This document shows positions 7,905 through 18,100 of a stretch of 64,000 nt of DNA, in pieces (the first letter of the stretch is position 1; every line of letters begins with the position of its first letter). Source of the stretch: Asanoa hainanensis (GTDB lineage: Bacteria > Actinomycetota > Actinomycetes > Mycobacteriales > Micromonosporaceae). The position numbers were made by a program, and so were the translations under genes. Under the pieces are notes generated by a model. The model was not told the origin of the DNA, searched no databases, and saw only the letters and a list, made by a program, of their open reading frames with translations. Location: assembly GCF_900188485.1 (NCBI RefSeq), contig NZ_FZPH01000003.1, forward strand, positions 434,001 through 498,000, read 5' to 3'.

Positions 7905-8407
7905 TCGAGGTCGGGATCGGCCTGGTCTGGCTCCGGCAGCAACTGCCCGCTCAGCCACGCGTCGGCGTCGATGTCTAGTCGCTCCGACTCGCGACCCCGC
8001 GGCACCTGGGCATAGGTGTCCTCCAGGAAGGCCGCGACCGTCGCCCGCGGCGCCTCGAGCAGGGCCTGACCGTCGGGCGAGCTCAGCGCCAGCGCGACGG
8101 CGTCGCCCTGGGTCGTGCGCCACGGCCAGACCCGCACGTCACCGAGGCCGCTGGGCTCGTGGAGGCCCGCCGCGAGCAACTCGCGGGCGAACGACCAGAG
8201 CACCGCCTCGCGCCGGCGCCGATCCAGAAAGAAGCGGACCTGCACCGCGTATGGATCTCCCGGGTCGTAGTGCAGCCCGCAGCGCACCGGCACCCCCGAC
8301 GCATCCGGTGCGAGGAGGCGGACCACCGTCTCCACCGCGACCCCGGCCGGCTGCCGCGACTCTTCTCCGCCCGGCCCGTCGACCGCCGGAACCGGCTCGC
8401 GCCCCAT
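7889..8407 (-). CDS. SsgA-like sporulation/cell-division regulator (SALP)
   Basis: A 172-residue protein matching the SsgA family. It has the conserved CGLHYDPGDPYAVQVRF strand region, a basic turn, WSFARELLAAGL and the GLGDVRVWP segment, then a C-terminal helix. SALPs direct septum placement and peptidoglycan remodelling in sporulating actinomycetes and act in the cytoplasm with the division machinery. The family does not extend past about 150 residues here; the last 20 are acidic. GAGGGGG precedes the ATG. A possible promoter lies about 60 bases upstream. Being next to sigma-control genes fits a developmental setting. Confidence 0.87.
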   Translation of the reverse strand: MGREPVPAVDGPGGEESRQPAGVAVETVVRLLAPDASGVPVRCGLHYDPGDPYAVQVRFFLDRRRREAVLWSFARELLAAGLHEPSGLGDVRVWPWRTTQGDAVALALSSPDGQALLEAPRATVAAFLEDTYAQVPRGRESERLDIDADAWLSGQLLPEPDQADPDLDQDGR

Positions 8408-8460
8408 GCCGTCCCCCTCTCACCCGGTCGTGCACCACGCCGATCGGAGGCTCACCCGAT

Positions 8461-8489
8461 CGTGTTGCGTGAATGGTGCCGCCTGTCAA
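8461..8489 (-). promoter_or_regulatory. Candidate promoter for the SsgA-like gene
   Basis: On the minus strand, TTGACA (8489-8484) is a perfect -35 box. Seventeen bases on, AACACG (8466-8461) is a poor -10. Start of transcription would fall near 8453, leaving a leader of about 46 bases with the GAGGGGG ribosome site. Confidence 0.35.
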
Positions 8490-8573
8490 GAGGGTGGGGT
8501 CGCACACCGCGTGCGCGCAACCCGTCGTTTTTTAGTCCCGCCGGAGGGACCGTCGCGGATGGACCCGGCGAGG

Positions 8574-9170
8574 TCAGGCCCACAGCAGACCCACAGCGAT
8601 CGCGACCATGATGGTCGCGACGAGGCCGTCGAGCACCCGCCAGGCCGCCGGACGGGCCAGCACGGGCGCCAGTTTGTGCGCCGCACCGCCCAGCGCGGCG
8701 AACCAGACCACGCTGGCCGCGACAGCGCCGGCCGCGAACACCCACTGGTAGCGGTGCTGGCTGGCGACCGCGCCGAGCAGCAGCACGGTGTCGAGATAGA
8801 CGTGCGGGTTGAGATAGGTGAAGGCGAGGCAGGCGACCAGCGTGGCGCGCAGCGTGGCCGGCCGGGCCGCACCCGGGTCCAGCACGGCCGGCCGCATCGC
8901 CCGGCGCGCGGCGAGCACCGCGTAGCCGAGCAGGAACGCGGCGCCGCACCACTTCGCCACCTGGAGCAGCACGGGCCGGTCGGCGATCGCGGTGCCCATG
9001 CCGGCGACCCCGATCGAGATCAACAGCGCGTCGGACAGGGCGCAGACGACCACCACGGCCCACACGTGCTCGCGGCGCAGCCCCTGGCGGAGCACGAACG
9101 CGTTCTGGGCGCCGATCGCCGCGATCAGGGCGATCGAGTTGGCGAAGCCGGCGAGCACGGAGGTCAGCAT
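8574..9170 (-). CDS. LysE/ArgO-family amino-acid exporter
   Basis: A 198-residue membrane protein with six predicted helices and the family signature near the start (GAQNAFVLRQGLRREHV) plus FTYLNPHVYLDT in the middle. LysE and ArgO export lysine or arginine across the inner membrane when the cytoplasmic pool rises. It is transcribed away from a LysR-type gene 71 bases away, the standard lysE-lysG or argO-argP arrangement. No ribosome site is visible, and TACGGT ends six bases before the ATG, so the message may be leaderless. Lysine versus arginine cannot be decided from this sequence. Confidence 0.92.
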   Translation of the reverse strand: MLTSVLAGFANSIALIAAIGAQNAFVLRQGLRREHVWAVVVVCALSDALLISIGVAGMGTAIADRPVLLQVAKWCGAAFLLGYAVLAARRAMRPAVLDPGAARPATLRATLVACLAFTYLNPHVYLDTVLLLGAVASQHRYQWVFAAGAVAASVVWFAALGGAAHKLAPVLARPAAWRVLDGLVATIMVAIAVGLLWA

Positions 9171-9241
9171 GGGCGAACCGTACGTGCGCCGCCGACCGTG
9201 CTCCAGCTCAGGTTTTTCATGGTTGTTTAGAATCTTTCATC
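9171..9241. promoter_or_regulatory. Divergent lysE-lysR control region
   Basis: An AT-rich island lies in otherwise GC-rich DNA. TTTCAT occurs twice (about 9214-9219 and 9235-9240), 21 bases apart, on one face of the helix. TAGAAT at 9228-9233 is a good -10 for the regulator, eight bases before its ATG. TACGGT on the other strand (9182-9177) could serve the exporter. The regulator probably binds here. Confidence 0.5.
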
Positions 9242-10120
9242 ATGACGCTCGACTCGACGCAGCTCGCGACGTTCGCCGCGGTGGTCGACGAGGGCAGCTT
9301 CGAGGCCGCGGCGCGGGTCCTGCACGTCACCCCGTCGGCGGTCAGCCAGCGGGTCAAGGCGCTGGAGCAGGCGGTCGGCCAGGTCGTGCTGCGCCGGGCC
9401 AAGCCGTGCCGGGCCACCCCGGCCGGGCGCCCGCTGCTCCGGCTGGCGGGCCAGATCGCCGTGCTCGAACGCGAGGCGCTGGCCGCGGCCGCCGACCGCG
9501 ACGGCCCCTGGTCAAGGGCCGCCGTCGTGGTCAACGCCGACTCGCTGGCCACCTGGTTCCTGCCGGCCCTGGTCACGGCCGGCGACCGGATCCTCTTCGA
9601 CGTGCGCGAGGACGACCAGGACCACACCACGGAGCTACTCCGCGACGGCACGGTGATGGCCGCGGTCACCGCCCAACGCGAAGCGGTCCAGGGCTGCCGG
9701 GCAGAGCGCCTGGGCGCGATGCGCTACCTGGCGGTCGCCGCACCCACCATCGCGACCAGCTGGTTCCCGTCAGGCGGCACGCCAACCGAGTTCGCCGCGG
9801 CCCCGATGCTCGTCCTGGACCGCAAAGACCGCCTACAACACAAGTTCCTGCGCACCTTGACCCCGCGCCCACCCGAGCCCCCGGTCCACTACATCCCGTC
9901 GGCCTGGGGCTTCACGGAAGCCATCCGCCTGGGCGTCGGCTGGGGCCTGATGCCGGAACAACTCGCGGACAAAGACCTGTCAAGCGGCCGGGTGGTACGC
10001 CTCGCCGCGGCTCATCACCTGGACGTCCCGCTCTACTGGCAACACTGGAAGCTCAACTCAACCGTTCTCAGCGCCTTGACCACCGCGGTTCGCGCCGCCG
10101 CGGCAGCAGCCCTCCGCTAA
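9242..10120 (+). CDS. LysR-family regulator, ArgP/LysG type
   Basis: A 292-residue protein with an N-terminal winged helix (ATFAAVVDEGSFEAAARVL, then HVTPSAVSQRVKALEQ) and a periplasmic-binding-like effector domain from about residue 90. ArgP/LysG proteins bind lysine or arginine and activate the divergent exporter. The ATG at 9242 has no ribosome site and follows TAGAAT by eight bases, so the mRNA is probably leaderless. Its stop codon interlocks with that of the convergent PRPP synthetase gene (CTAA). Family and target are well supported by arrangement; the effector is not known. Confidence 0.9.
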   Translation: MTLDSTQLATFAAVVDEGSFEAAARVLHVTPSAVSQRVKALEQAVGQVVLRRAKPCRATPAGRPLLRLAGQIAVLEREALAAAADRDGPWSRAAVVVNADSLATWFLPALVTAGDRILFDVREDDQDHTTELLRDGTVMAAVTAQREAVQGCRAERLGAMRYLAVAAPTIATSWFPSGGTPTEFAAAPMLVLDRKDRLQHKFLRTLTPRPPEPPVHYIPSAWGFTEAIRLGVGWGLMPEQLADKDLSSGRVVRLAAAHHLDVPLYWQHWKLNSTVLSALTTAVRAAAAAALR

Positions 10121-11052
10121 GCGAAAAGCGCGCTTACCGACTCTCCGTTGTGGATGCGCCGCATCGCCTCTGCCAGGGCGGGGGCGACCGAGAGCACCGT
10201 CAGTTGCGGGATGCGCTTCTCGATCGGGATCGGGACCGTGTTCGTGCAGATGATCTCGGTGACGCCCTCCAGGGCGGCCAGCCGGTCCAGGGCGTCCTCG
10301 GCGAACAGGCCGTGCGTGCAGACCAGCCGGATCGAGCGGGCCTTGAGCTGGTGCAGGTGGTCGACCAGCTCGATCACCGTGCTGCCCTTGGCGATCTCGT
10401 CGTCGAGCACGATCACGTCGCGGTCGGTCACGTCGCCGATCACCGCGCTGATCCGGACCTTGTCGTGGAAACGCTGCTTGGCGCCCGCGGCGACCGGGGT
10501 GCCGAGCATCCGCGCGAACGCCGCCGCCTCCTTCGCGTTGCCCAGGTCGGGGGATACCACCACGGTCTCGCTCAGGTCCTCGCCGCGGAAGTGGTCGGCG
10601 AGTTCGCGCAGGGCGTGCAGGTGGTCGACCGGCACGCTGAAGAAGCCGTGCACCTGTGGCGAGTGCAGAGTCATCGCCAGCACCCGGTGGGCGCCCGCGG
10701 AAACCAGCAGGTCGGCGACGAGCCGGGCGCCGATGGAGATGCGCGGAGCGTCCTTCTTGTCCGATCGGGCGTACGCGAAGTGCGGCAGGACCACCGTGAT
10801 CCGCCCGGCGGAGGCACCCCGGGCCGCGTCGATCATGAAGAGCAGCTCGACCAGGTTCTCCTGGGTCGGTGCGACGATCGGCTGGATCAGGAAGACGTCG
10901 CGCTCGCGGCAGTTGGCCTGCAGCTGCACCTCGAGGCAGTCGTTGGCGAACCGCGAGATCCGGGTCGGCCGCAACGGCACACCCAGGTGTTCACAGATGT
11001 CGGCAGCCAGTTCCGGATGGGCACCACCGCTGAATACCGCGATCTCGCGCAC
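10117..11052 (-). CDS. prs: Ribose-phosphate pyrophosphokinase (PRPP synthetase)
   Basis: About 311 residues. It makes PRPP from ribose 5-phosphate and ATP for nucleotide, His and Trp synthesis. The catalytic-loop region reads [22 protein letters not shown] and the ribose-phosphate loop reads [11 protein letters not shown], where housekeeping enzymes usually have DDMIDTAGT. This may therefore be a paralogue rather than the main Prs. I chose the GTG at 11052; an ATG at 11091 would overlap the divergent glycerol kinase start. TAGGAT ends seven bases before the GTG, so the message may be leaderless. Confidence 0.88.
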   Translation of the reverse strand: MREIAVFSGGAHPELAADICEHLGVPLRPTRISRFANDCLEVQLQANCRERDVFLIQPIVAPTQENLVELLFMIDAARGASAGRITVVLPHFAYARSDKKDAPRISIGARLVADLLVSAGAHRVLAMTLHSPQVHGFFSVPVDHLHALRELADHFRGEDLSETVVVSPDLGNAKEAAAFARMLGTPVAAGAKQRFHDKVRISAVIGDVTDRDVIVLDDEIAKGSTVIELVDHLHQLKARSIRLVCTHGLFAEDALDRLAALEGVTEIICTNTVPIPIEKRIPQLTVLSVAPALAEAMRRIHNGESVSALFA

Positions 11053-11099
11053 GATCCCAATCCTATTCGGGCGCCCTTTCGGCCGGCACAATGGCCCGC

Positions 11100-12557
11100 A
11101 TGCCCTACGTCGCCGCGATCGATCAAGGCACTACCTCGTCCCGGTGCATCGTCTTCGACGAATCCGGCGGGATCGTCGGCACCGCGCGGCGCGAGCACCG
11201 GCAGCGCTACCCGCGCCCGGGCTGGGTCGAGCACGACGCCGCCGAGATCTGGGCCAACGTGCAGGCGGTGGTCGACGAGGCGACGGCCGGCTACGACGTC
11301 GCGGCCCTCGGCATCACCAACCAGCGCGAGACCACGGTCGTGTGGGACCGGGCCACCGGCGCGCCCGTGCACAACGCGATCGTCTGGCAGGACACCCGCA
11401 CCGAGCCGATCCTTCGCACGCTGGCCGACCGGGAAGACGACATCAAGCGGATCACCGGGCTGCCGCTGGCCACCTACTTCGCCGGGCCGAAGCTGCGTTG
11501 GCTGCTCGACAACGTCGACGGGCTGCGCGACCGGGCGGGGCGCGGTGAGGTGCTGTTCGGCACCGTCGACAGCTGGCTGATCTGGAAGCTGACCGGCCGG
11601 CACGTCACCGACGTGACCAACGCGAGCCGCACGCTGCTGATGGACCTGCGCACCCTGGACTGGAACCCGGACCTGCTCGACGCGCTCGGCATACCGGCGG
11701 CGATGCTGCCCGAGATCCGCCCGTCGGCCGAGGTCTACGGGACCGTGCGGGGCGGCCGGATGGACGGCGTGCCCGTGGCCGGTGCGCTCGGTGACCAGCA
11801 GGCGGCGCTGTTCGGGCAGGCCTGCTTCCAGCCGGGCGAGGGCAAGTGCACCTACGGGACGGGCAGCTTCCTGCTGGTCAACACCGGCGCCACCCCGGTG
11901 GTGTCGAGCCACGGGCTGCTCACCACGGTCGGCTACCAGGTCGGTGCACAGCCACCGGCGTACGCGCTGGAAGGCTCGATCGCCGTCACCGGCGCGCTGG
12001 TCCAGTGGCTGCGCGACAACCTGGGTCTGATCGCCGGCGCCGACGAGATCGAGGCGCTGGCCGCGTCGGTCGCCGACAACGGCGGCTGCTACATCGTGCC
12101 GGCGTTCTCCGGGCTGTTCGCACCGCACTGGCGCGGCGACGCGCGGGGCGTGATCGCCGGGCTCACCGGCTACATCACCAAGGCCCACCTGGCCCGCGCC
12201 GCGCTGGAGGCCAGCGCCTGGCAGACCCGCGAGGTCGTCGAGGCCATGGACGCCGACACGGACGTGGCGCTGCGCCGGCTGCGGGTCGACGGCGGGATGA
12301 CCGTCAACAACCTGCTCATGCAGTGCCTGTCCGACGTGCTCGACCTGCCGGTCGTCCGGCCGCGGGTCACGGAGACCACCTGCCTCGGCGCCGCCTACGC
12401 GGCCGGGCTGGCCGTCGGCTTCTGGCCCGATCTCGACGCGCTGCGCGCGCACTGGCGCCCGGACGCCCAGTGGGAGCCGACGATCGACAAGGCCCGCCGC
12501 GAGCGCGAGTGGACCCAGTGGCGCAAGGCCGTCGCGCGCACGCTGGACTGGGTCTAG
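11100..12557 (+). CDS. glpK: Glycerol kinase
   Basis: A 485-residue FGGY-family kinase. The N-terminal phosphate-binding motif is [14 protein letters not shown], followed by [11 protein letters not shown] and the substrate-proximal ITNQRET. The C-terminal part carries [14 protein letters not shown] and [11 protein letters not shown]. It phosphorylates glycerol to glycerol 3-phosphate in the cytoplasm. The length is slightly below the usual 495-505. I prefer the ATG at 11100; another at 11091 adds three residues. There is no glpF or glpD beside it. Its stop interlocks with the purC stop (CTAG). Confidence 0.92.
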   Translation: MPYVAAIDQGTTSSRCIVFDESGGIVGTARREHRQRYPRPGWVEHDAAEIWANVQAVVDEATAGYDVAALGITNQRETTVVWDRATGAPVHNAIVWQDTRTEPILRTLADREDDIKRITGLPLATYFAGPKLRWLLDNVDGLRDRAGRGEVLFGTVDSWLIWKLTGRHVTDVTNASRTLLMDLRTLDWNPDLLDALGIPAAMLPEIRPSAEVYGTVRGGRMDGVPVAGALGDQQAALFGQACFQPGEGKCTYGTGSFLLVNTGATPVVSSHGLLTTVGYQVGAQPPAYALEGSIAVTGALVQWLRDNLGLIAGADEIEALAASVADNGGCYIVPAFSGLFAPHWRGDARGVIAGLTGYITKAHLARAALEASAWQTREVVEAMDADTDVALRRLRVDGGMTVNNLLMQCLSDVLDLPVVRPRVTETTCLGAAYAAGLAVGFWPDLDALRAHWRPDAQWEPTIDKARREREWTQWRKAVARTLDWV

Positions 12558-13384
12558 AAGGCCTCGCCGGTCAGCCGCTCGTAGATGTCGATGTAGCGCG
12601 CCCGGGTCACCGCGACCACGTCGTCCGGCACCGGCGGCGGCGGTGACTTCTTGTCCCAGCCGCCGTCGGTCGCCCAGTCCCGCACGAACTGCTTGTCGAA
12701 CGAGAACTGGACGCGCCCCGGCTCATAGTCGTCGGCCGGCCAGAACCGCGACGAGTCCGGCGTGAGCACCTCGTCGGCGAGCACCAGCGTGCCGTCGGGT
12801 CCACGACCGAGCTCGAGCTTGGTGTCCGCGATCAGCACGCCCCGCTCGGCGGCCAGGTCGGCGCCGCGCCGGTAGACGGCCATGGTGATGTCCCGGAGCT
12901 CCTCCGCCGTCTCCCGGCCGACCGTGTCGATCACCTGGTCGAACGAGATCGGCTCGTCGTGCGCGCCGGCCGGTGCCTTGGACGACGGCGTGAAGATCGG
13001 CTCGGCGAACTTCGCGGCCTCGACCAGCCCGGGCGGAAGGGCGATGCCGGAGACCGAGCCGGTCTGGTCGTACTCCCGCTTGCCCCCGCCCGTCAGGTAG
13101 CCCCGGGCGACGCACTCGACCGGCAGCATGTCGAGCCGGCGGACCCGGATCGCGCGCCCGGCGAACTCGGCCGGCACGTCGGTGGCCGAGACCACGTGGT
13201 TGGGCACGAGGTCGGCGAGCCGGTCGAACCACCACAGCGAGAGCCGGGTCAGGATCGCGCCCTTGTCCGGGATCGGTGTCGGGAGGATGACGTCGTAGAT
13301 GGAGATCCGGTCGGAGGCGACCAGCAACAGCTCGTCGCCGTCGGCGTACACGTCACGGACCTTGCCCTGATGCACCAGCTCCAC
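12554..13384 (-). CDS. purC: Phosphoribosylaminoimidazole-succinocarboxamide synthase
   Basis: A 276-residue SAICAR synthetase of the ATP-grasp-like fold. It starts with the typical GKVRDVY and has [32 protein letters not shown] and [10 protein letters not shown] with the metal and ATP ligands. It joins CAIR and aspartate in step seven of IMP synthesis. A GTG start at 13384 gives the usual family N-terminus. No other pur gene is adjacent in this window. The 3' end shares CTAG with the convergent glpK stop. Confidence 0.95.
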   Translation of the reverse strand: MELVHQGKVRDVYADGDELLLVASDRISIYDVILPTPIPDKGAILTRLSLWWFDRLADLVPNHVVSATDVPAEFAGRAIRVRRLDMLPVECVARGYLTGGGKREYDQTGSVSGIALPPGLVEAAKFAEPIFTPSSKAPAGAHDEPISFDQVIDTVGRETAEELRDITMAVYRRGADLAAERGVLIADTKLELGRGPDGTLVLADEVLTPDSSRFWPADDYEPGRVQFSFDKQFVRDWATDGGWDKKSPPPPVPDDVVAVTRARYIDIYERLTGEAF

Positions 13385-13406
13385 ATTTTCAGTAGATCAC
13401 GTGCAG

Positions 13407-13436
13407 TTGACACCGGTCGGGTACGGGCGGTGTAGT
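13407..13436 (+). promoter_or_regulatory. Candidate promoter of the orphan sugar-binding protein
   Basis: TTGACA at 13407-13412 is a perfect -35. TGTAGT at 13431-13436, 18 bases on, is a modest -10. Transcription would begin about 30 bases before the GTG start and include the GGAG ribosome site. Confidence 0.4.
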
Positions 13437-13472
13437 TGGTGGCCCCGAGACCGACCAGCCAGGAGCCCGTGC

Positions 13473-14735
13473 GTGCGCAGATTCCCCCGCCGGCCGGCGG
13501 TCGCGCTGCTCGCCACGTTCTGCCTCCTGGCGGGCGGCTGCTCGGCCGGCGACTCCGACGGCCGCACCGGCTCGGTCACGCTCTCGGTGTTCTGGTGGGG
13601 TGACCAGGGCCGGGCCGAGCGCACCGAGGCCGCGCTGAAGCTCTACTCGAACCGGCACCCCGGCACCACGTTCAAAGTCACCTGGCAGGGTGAGGCCGGC
13701 TACTACGACCGGCTGGCCACCCAGGGCGTCGGCGGCAACGCACCCGACATCTTCCAGATCGACGACAGCCGGCTCGTCGACTACGCGAGCCGGGGCCTGC
13801 TGCTCGACCTGAGCGAGCCGGTCGCCAGCGGCGAGATCGACGTGACCCGGTTCCCGCCGGGGCTGGCCGACTACGGCACCGTGGGCGGCAAGGTGGTCGG
13901 GGTGGCCGCCGGCGCCGAGACCTCGGCGCTGGTCTACAACCGGTCGCTGGTCAAGGAGCTCGGCGTGGCCGAGCCGAAGACCGGGATGACCTATCCGCAG
14001 CTCCTGGCCTGGGCGGCCCGCGTGACCCGGGAGAGCGGCGGCGAGGTCAGCGGCCTCGCGGACGCCTCCGGTGACCTGGACGCGTTCTGGATGTGGCTGC
14101 GGGCCCAGGGCCGCGAGCTCTACCAGGACGGCGGACCCGGCTTCGGCACCGAGGACGTGATGCGCTGGTTCACGCTCTGGCAGGAGGCGCGCTGGGACGA
14201 CGCGACGCCGTCCACCGGCGGGCCGGACGGCCGACAGGCGCTGCTCGAAGGAAAGGTCGCGGCCGCGTTCAGCTCGTCGGGACAGTTCGCCGGTTGGCAG
14301 GACGGCACCGACGACCAACTCGCGCTGGTCGCCTGCCCGGGCGACACCCGCGGGCAGTGGGCGCGGGCCAACTACTACTGGGCCGGCTTCCGCGGCACCC
14401 GGGAGGCCGGCGCGGTGGCCGACGTGATCGACTTCCTGGCCAACGACCCGCAGGCGGGTCGCACGCTCGGCGACGACCGCGGCTTCGCACCGAACCTCGA
14501 GGTGCGCGAGTCCTATGCCGCGGACCTCGCCGAGGGACCGGCGCGCACCGCGCTCGCCTTCGAGAGCGCGATGAGTGCCCGGATCGGCCGGGCACCGGCG
14601 CCACCCCCACCGGCCCACGCCGAGCTGCGCACCTTGCTGGCCGCGTCGGCCGCCGCCGTGGCCGGCGAGAAGTCGACGCTCGACCAGGCGGCGGTCGACT
14701 TCGCCCGTAAATCGGCGACGGCGCTGGCGCGCTAG
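13473..14735 (+). CDS. ABC transporter sugar-binding lipoprotein (orphan)
   Basis: A 420-residue extracellular solute-binding protein of family 1. The N-terminus is basic (RRFPRRP), then a hydrophobic core and the lipobox LLAGGC, so it should be lipid-anchored outside the membrane. The mature part begins with SVTLSVFWWGDQGRAERTEA and has the usual two-lobe pattern (YYWAGFRGTREAGAVADVIDFLAND near the hinge, given in part). The GTG at 13473 follows GGAG by seven bases. No permease or ATPase gene is adjacent, so it must work with a transporter encoded elsewhere. The ligand is unknown. Confidence 0.85.
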   Translation: MRRFPRRPAVALLATFCLLAGGCSAGDSDGRTGSVTLSVFWWGDQGRAERTEAALKLYSNRHPGTTFKVTWQGEAGYYDRLATQGVGGNAPDIFQIDDSRLVDYASRGLLLDLSEPVASGEIDVTRFPPGLADYGTVGGKVVGVAAGAETSALVYNRSLVKELGVAEPKTGMTYPQLLAWAARVTRESGGEVSGLADASGDLDAFWMWLRAQGRELYQDGGPGFGTEDVMRWFTLWQEARWDDATPSTGGPDGRQALLEGKVAAAFSSSGQFAGWQDGTDDQLALVACPGDTRGQWARANYYWAGFRGTREAGAVADVIDFLANDPQAGRTLGDDRGFAPNLEVRESYAADLAEGPARTALAFESAMSARIGRAPAPPPPAHAELRTLLAASAAAVAGEKSTLDQAAVDFARKSATALAR

Positions 14736-14983
14736 CGGCGCTTGCGGTTGCGGCTGATCAGGACCACCGCGAGCACGATGCCGCCGACGACGACCAGGCA
14801 GCAGAGCAGGCTGGCGACGCCGAAGATGCCGAAGCCACCGCGCCGGCGGCTGCGGGCCGCCTCGACCGCCACGTCGTAGGCCCCGGAGGTGCTGGCCCAG
14901 GCCATGGCGGGCACGAAGACGGCCAGCGAGACGGTGGTGATGACGGCGCCGACCCGGGCGAACCACTTACGGACGAGTTCCAT
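14732..14983 (-). CDS. Small two-helix membrane protein, function unknown
   Basis: An 83-residue protein with an N-terminal hydrophobic stretch (VGAVITTVSLAVFVPAMAWA), which may be a signal peptide, then an Arg-rich linker (ARSRRRGG) and a second helix with two adjacent Cys (LLCCLVVVGGIVLAVVLI), ending in RNRKRR. I do not recognise a family. It could be an exported single-span protein. An AGGATGG ribosome-site-like sequence precedes the ATG, and its stop interlocks with that of the convergent binding-protein gene (CTAG), which supports a real gene. Confidence 0.6.
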   Translation of the reverse strand: MELVRKWFARVGAVITTVSLAVFVPAMAWASTSGAYDVAVEAARSRRRGGFGIFGVASLLCCLVVVGGIVLAVVLISRNRKRR

Positions 14984-15131
14984 GCAGCCATCCTGCGGTG
15001 CGCGCGCAAGTCCTGCCTACCCGGGGTAACGGGGCAGACAAGATCCGTCGATCGTGACAACCTCTCGGAACGGTGGCCGCGTCCACCATGCGGGCCTGCG
15101 CGCCGCAGCCGGGCCCGGGACGGGAGCGGGG

Positions 15132-18100
15132 ATGTTCGGGCTGATCCTGCGGGCCATCGCCAGCCGGCGTGCCCCCTCGATCACCCTGTTCCTGCTCACG
15201 GTACTGTCCGCCGGTGCGGCCGCCGCCGCGCCGCAGTACATCGCCATGACCACCCGCGAGCTGGCCGCCGCGACGGCCGAGGCCGCGCCCGTCGACGCCC
15301 GCACGGTGACGCTGCGGCGCGACCTCGACCAGCGCGAGGTGCGCCCCGACTCGGTCGAGAACGCAGTGCGGGAGGTCAGCGACGCGATCGGCCTGCCGGA
15401 GCTGGCCGTACGCGGCACGTTCCAGGTCAACGGCTCCATCGTGGAGAACGGCCGCAGCACCAACCTGCTGCTCGCCTACCGCACCGGCTTCTGTGACCAC
15501 GTCGTCCTCGCCGGCGCCTGCCCGAGCCGGCCGGGCGAGGTCGCGATCGACGAGGCGACGTCCCGGCGGTTCAAGGTCAAGGCGGGCGACCGGCTGGCGT
15601 ACGCGCCCGGCTTCGAGAAGGAACCGTTCACGGTTTCGGCGGTCTATCGGATCACCGACCCGTTCTCCGACTACTGGGCCGCCTCGCGGCTGCCCATCGG
15701 CGGCACGCCCGTGTTGGCGCCGGTGCTGACCACGCCGGAGACCATCGTCGCCGCGAACCCGCAGTCCAGCACCCTGGTCGTCGACGCGGTGGGCGGGCGC
15801 GACCTCTTCGCGCACGTCGCGCCGCTGACCGTCCGCGACCGGATCGTCCGGGCCAACCCGGTGCTCGGCCAGCGGGGTTACGAGTCACAGACGCCGCTGC
15901 GGGTGCTCGCGGTGAACATCTACAACAGCCAGCTCGACATCGTGTACGCGGTGCCGATCAGCCTGGTCGAACTGCTCGCCTTCTGCTGGATCGCGCTGTT
16001 CCTCGCGGTGCGCCACGGCGCGTTGGAGCGCCACCGCGACATCGGCCTGCTCAAGCTGCGCGGCACCGCCCAACCGCGGATCCTGACGCTCACCCTGGGC
16101 CAGAGCGGCGTGCCGATGCTCGCCGGCGGGCTGGCCGGGCTGGCGGCGGCGATCCCACTGCGGGCCGGCGGCGGCATCGCGAACGCCTCGGCCTCGACCA
16201 CCGACCTGCTGTCCGTCGGCGCGGCAGTGGTGACCGTGCTCGGTGCGATCCTGGCCGCCGCGATCGCCGAGCGGCGCGCGCTGGCCGCGCCCGTCGCGCT
16301 GCTGATGCGCGCCGTGCCGCCGCGCCGGTCCGGCTGGCGCTACGGCGCCGTCGACGGGGTCCTGGTCATCCTCGCCCTGGCCTGCGCTTACGAGGCCTGG
16401 TCGTACGCCAGCCGTGACCCGGTGCAGGGCGTCGCGCAGCAGAGCACCTGGCTGGCCCTGCTCGCCCCGGCACTGCTGGCGTTCGCCCTCGGCGTGGTGC
16501 TGGCCCGGCTCGTCGGTCCGGCGGCCGCCGAAGTGGGCCGGCGGGCCCTGCGCACCGGCCGGCTCGGCGTCGCGTTCACCGCCACGGAGCTCGCCCGCCG
16601 GCCGGCCGTGCCCCGGCTGACCGCGCTGCTGACGGCGGCGGTCACCCTGTTCTGTGTCGCGGTGACCACATCGGACACCACCGCCCGGTCCGGCGAGGAG
16701 CGGGCGGCCACCGAGATCGGCGCCGACCGGGTGCTGCGGGTGTCGGCCCCGAACCGGGCTACCCTGCTCGCGGCGACCCGCGCGATCGACCCGCAGGGTC
16801 GCTTCCTGATGGCCGTCGTCTCGTCGCCCAGGGTGGGCGTGCTGGCCGTCGACGCGACCCGGCTCGCCGCGGTCGCGCGCTGGCGGGGCGAATACGGCGG
16901 CACCGATGTCGCCGCCGTGGCCGCCCGGCTGCGTCCGCCACTGCCGGAGCCGCTGACCGTCACGGGCTCCGAACTGACGCTGACGGCGACCGCGCTCCGC
17001 GGCGGCGCCACCGTGCTGGCCATCCTCCAGGCCGCCGACGGCGCGGAGGTCGAGGTCGACTTCGGGCTGGTCACCGGCGGGCGCACCGACTACCGCCAGC
17101 CGGCACAGGGCTGCGCGGCCGGCTGCCGGCTGGTCTCGTTCGAGATCCTCGGAGTGGGCACGCTTCCCGAAGGTGCGGGCCCGCCGGGGGAACCGCCACC
17201 GGAATATCCCGCGCCCGACGCGGTGCGGTTCTCGGCGCTGCGGGGCACGGGCGGCGGGATCGACACACCGGTGTTCGCCGACCGGGCCCGCTGGCGCACC
17301 CCGAACGGTCTCGGCCAGGTCGCCGCGGCGCTGTCGGTGACGCCGGAGGGCCTGGTGGTCACGCCCGACAATCCGGTCAACAGCGACCCGATGGTGCTCG
17401 TCGACGAGAGCCCCGAACGGCTGCCCGCCATCGCCGCCGGCGTCAAGGGTGCCGAGTTCTCCGCCGCCGACCCGCACCTGCAGGCGTTTCCGGGCAACGC
17501 GATTCCGGTCGCCGTGGCCGGTGCCGCGCACGCGGTGCCGATCGTCGGCCGGGACGCGATGCTGATCGACCTGGAGACCGCCGACGCGATGACCGGCGAC
17601 CTCGGCGGTGGGGAGTCGCTGCAGGTGTGGGCGACCGACGCCGCGCCGGCCGACCTCGTCGACCGGCTCGCGGAGCACCACGTGGAGACCTACGGCAGTG
17701 GCACCATCGCGGAGCTGGCCGACCGCTACGCCCGCCAGGCCCCGCCGTCGACCATCCGGTTCCAGCTCGTCGCCGCCGCGCTGATGGTGCTGTTGGCGGC
17801 GGGCGCGCTCGGCGTGATCGTGGCGGTCGAACGCCGGCCGCGCGGCGCCGAGCTCGCGGCGCTGCGCCAGCAGGGGCTCACGGCCCGCACCGCGCGGCGG
17901 GCGATGTTCGGCGGCTACCTCGTCGTGGCCGCCGTCGCGCTCGTCGCCGGGCTGGTGGCCGCGGTGCCGGCCCGCACGATCCTGGCGGCGCCGCTGTCCG
18001 TCTTCCCGGATCGCTGGGACGTGCTGCCGGCACCCGCCGCGCTGCGCCCCGGCCCGCTGTTCCTCGCGGCGGCCGCGGCCGCTGTGGTGTTCGCCCTGGT

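Noticed and set aside
5049-8123. A very long open frame (about 1020 codons) antisense to the phosphatase and neighbours
   Set aside because: Its composition is Arg/Ala/Gly-rich without domains, and it runs opposite to or out of frame with well-supported genes. Such frames are common in DNA of this GC content.
8520-8560. T-run next to a GTCCC/GGGAC hairpin as a terminator
   Set aside because: The T-run precedes the hairpin on the plus strand and becomes an A-run after it on the minus strand, so it does not have terminator polarity for the minus-strand lysE or ssgA-like genes.
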